NCBI GenBank assembly: GCA_964017195.1
Contig: OZ024890.1
Location: 24,607,701 to 24,671,700, forward strand
DNA length: 64,000 nt
From: Siderastrea radians
Lineage: Eukaryota > Cnidaria > Anthozoa > Scleractinia > Rhizangiidae
Direction: 5' to 3'
Shown: positions 62,597-64,000 of the stretch, one piece after another
How positions within the stretch are numbered: position 1 is the first letter of the stretch
Layout: every line of letters begins with the position of its first letter
Notes under the pieces: model-generated
Told to the model about the DNA's origin: nothing
Databases searched by the model: none
What the model saw: only the letters and a program-made list of their open reading frames with translations
Program-made: the position numbers and the translations under genes

Positions 62597-62999
62597 CTAT
62601 CACCACCTTCATAATGATGATGACTGCAGTCATGATGACCACTAACCAACACAACCATTACCACCACCATCCATCATTGATTGTCATCATCTGAGTGGCT
62701 GCAGTTTCACTATCATAGGAATTTCTCTAATTTTTATTTCATTATTTATTTTTTATTTATTTACTTATTTTCATCTGCAGATACTTAATCACCTTTGAGC
62801 TTCCATATAACTTTCTGTTTCAACTTCCCAAATGCTGTAGCCAGGACATCATTCTTCTCCTTAGAAATAACTGTTTCCACATAAGATCCAACAGAAACAA
62901 GGACGAATCCATGGCCTCCACTGCTGACAAAATCTTCTAACTCAGCAGGGAGAGGGTTGGGCTTGCTAACAGTGAGAGGACCAACCATAATGTGACCAG
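59989..62999 (-). CDS. UDP-glucuronosyltransferase, C-terminal half (partial gene)
   Basis: Three exons are visible: 62793-62999, 61959-62247 and 59989-60271 (stop at 59989), with consistent phases 1 and 2 and GT-AG junctions. They encode about 260 residues: LVSVGSYVETVISKEKNDVL, KQKVIWKLKG, then [45 protein letters not shown]-type UGT signature region (GT1 donor-sugar site), and a C-terminal membrane helix with a CRCLCHLCCKKGG...KPKKE tail, giving a lysine-rich cytosolic end with a dilysine-like ER signal. UGTs conjugate sugars to lipophilic compounds in the ER. The signature reads HVG where most have HGG. The N-terminal exons lie beyond 63000 and were not found before 64000. Confidence 0.9.
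60940..61700 (-). pseudogene. Decayed LINE reverse transcriptase
   Basis: In shifting minus-strand frames one can read HDGILDRVQEKM, DSRLFNLRRPKS, KAEDCAHSHEDI, LTIGLGKTDHH, HLGSTVSSNGSLDA, DHGIRLHAKIAVYRAVILGALLY and QQLE-FHLQYLRKICNIN. This order is that of the palm-to-thumb region of a non-LTR reverse transcriptase. The catalytic A/YxDD site is degenerate (AEDC), and stops and frameshifts are many. It lies in the last UGT intron. An open frame on the plus strand at 61355-61819 is its antisense shadow. Confidence 0.75.
62266..62680. repeat. Imperfect ATC/GAT microsatellite
   Basis: About 400 bp of (CAT)n with CAC, CGT and TAT interruptions, including an uninterrupted (ATC) run near 62548-62592. 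It lies in a UGT intron. Histidine-, aspartate- or methionine-rich open frames across it are artefacts. Confidence 0.95.
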
Positions 63000-63111
63000 C
63001 TAAAAGATAAGCATTCCAAATAAATTTTGCATCGTTTCACTGGTAAGCACTAGATTTTTTTGCTCTAGGTCCTGATACCGCCAAGCCTTGTTTTTTTGGG
63101 CTTGTAACAGT

Positions 63112-63220
63112 TAGACTGCAAGTAGTCTCTAATTTTGGCGATGACGATTGTGGGGCGGGCGAAATACATGTGTGCGCATGTGAAATTTCGAGATGCCAAG
63201 AATTAGAGATTACAGACTTA
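63112..63220. mobile_element. MULE-type MITE, family A, decayed copy
   Basis: The left arm TAGACTGCAAGTAGTCTCTA with GGCGATGACGATTGTGGGGC is clear; the right arm (AATTAGAGATTACAGACTTA) is degraded. No 9-bp duplication remains. Confidence 0.75.
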
Positions 63221-63499
63221 GCCATGACTTAAGCGCGTACATTCCAAGCACAAAACTATGATTGGCTTGGATAACTGTCAACAGTCTGCCAACAGTACAC
63301 ACTAAGCCACTGTCAACACTCATGATAACATTGACTTGGTTTCAGTTTATTGAGATGGCGGACAAATTTTTGTTTATTGTAGGTGTGTGTTTTCCCCATT
63401 TGTGATTTGTTGTCAGCGGTACTAATATGACAATTAATATTTGGTTCTGCGGCATTTTGATCGGTGTGTGATTTGATTTTTCTTACTTGTTCCTTTGAT

Positions 63500-63619
63500 G
63501 TCCATGACGTCAAAATCGTACAATGAGACCAGCGGTCAGGTAACGTGGGCTCTAAAAAACGAGCCCACAATACCCCTGACCGCTGGTCTCATTATATTGT
63601 ACTATTTGACGTCATGGAC
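63500..63619. repeat. 120-bp foldback inverted repeat with two CRE motifs
   Basis: Arms GTCCATGACGTCAAAAT and ATTTGACGTCATGGAC pair, continuing with GAGACCAGCGGTCAGG and its complement, and an inner GTGGGCTC/GAGCCCAC pair. Each arm carries TGACGTCA. Confidence 0.85.
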
Positions 63620-63805
63620 AAGCGGTCAGGCTGCTAATTACAATTCAAAATGGTGGCGCACAGTGTTCATGAATTTTGGCCCTCTTTGGAGAGGAATTTC
63701 AGTGGGATTGGATGCACTTAAGATGCTAAAACCAAGGTCAGTAACTCAATTTAGTGTTATCTTTTTATTGGCGACTTCAAAAAATACACCGTTTCTGGAG
63801 TGATC
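63607..63805 (+). repeat. Segment paralogous to 44212-44400 (broken frame)
   Basis: TGACGTCA, AAAATGGTGGC, then a frame with SLERNFSGIGCT followed by TAA, GGTCAGTAACTCAA and ACCGTTTCTGGAGTGA. All features match 44212-44400 in order. The frame stops early, so this copy cannot make the same product. Confidence 0.55.
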
Positions 63806-64000
63806 TTGACTCCTTTAAACAACCCACATCATTGTTCACAAAATTAGGGAACTATAAGACCCTGGTGTTGTGGTCTAGCCTACTGATGGTGTTCTTCATC
63901 TCAAATTTCATGGGTTGGGTGGTTGGATGATATGACAGCCAGGGGCACCCTTGGAAGCTGACATTAAATTTCATCCTCACCCATCACTGATGTAAAATTA

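Noticed and set aside
62259..62694. Long Asp-, His- or Met-rich open frames
   Set aside because: They arise from the ATC/GAT microsatellite in all frames on both strands.

Overview
The window looks like nuclear DNA of an animal, most likely a cnidarian and probably an anthozoan such as a stony coral. This is inferred from intron-rich genes with ordinary GT-AG splice sites, orthologues of animal genes (TMEM64, METTL9, a membrane-anchored GH13/SLC3-type protein, a UDP-glucuronosyltransferase), and very dense small DNA transposons, foldback elements and satellites. There are no operons, ribosome binding sites, CRISPR arrays or prokaryotic signatures. Exon boundaries were read by eye from reading frame, splice sites and protein similarity known to me; no database search was run.

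Bases 1-24,800 are repeat-dominated. A ~390-bp direct repeat (1-393 and 2858-3240) brackets a ~189-bp tandem array and is followed by a Penelope-like reverse transcriptase fragment. A second ~180-bp array fills 3851-5110. A broken copy of an uncharacterised protein gene (5322-6483, then 13881-14219) is split by a 1.64-kb hAT-like element (6791-8432, itself filled with a ~60-bp minisatellite and a 124-bp palindrome) and by a young Ty3/gypsy retrotransposon (8798-13546, minus strand, identical 161-bp LTRs, 5-bp target duplication) whose gag and pol are separated only by an in-frame TGA. A 176/179-bp satellite (15204-18300) with 531-bp higher-order periodicity holds a 406-bp MITE with an 8-bp target duplication. 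MULE-type MITEs, other inverted-repeat elements and a perfect 63-bp hairpin follow.

Bases 26,600-48,200 hold two head-to-head genes. TMEM64-like (minus, two exons) and METTL9 (plus, six exons, 325 aa) start 484 bp apart. The fourth METTL9 intron is 12.5 kb and contains two probable small transcription units around a divergent start region near 37.0 kb, plus many mobile elements: a 1.8-kb long-TIR element, a 5'-truncated and internally deleted LINE nested in a foldback element, two GGCC-rich elements and a broken THAP fragment.

Bases 49,700-58,400 hold another head-to-head pair: an intronless type II membrane GH13 protein (minus) with its catalytic residues intact, and a five-exon coiled-coil protein (plus). 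Bases 59,989-62,999 carry the last three exons of a UDP-glucuronosyltransferase (minus); its first exons lie outside the window or were not found. Its introns hold a decayed LINE and a long ATC/GAT microsatellite. The host genes are housekeeping or metabolic and share no evident pathway. The striking content is the layering of repeats and the nested transcription units inside METTL9.
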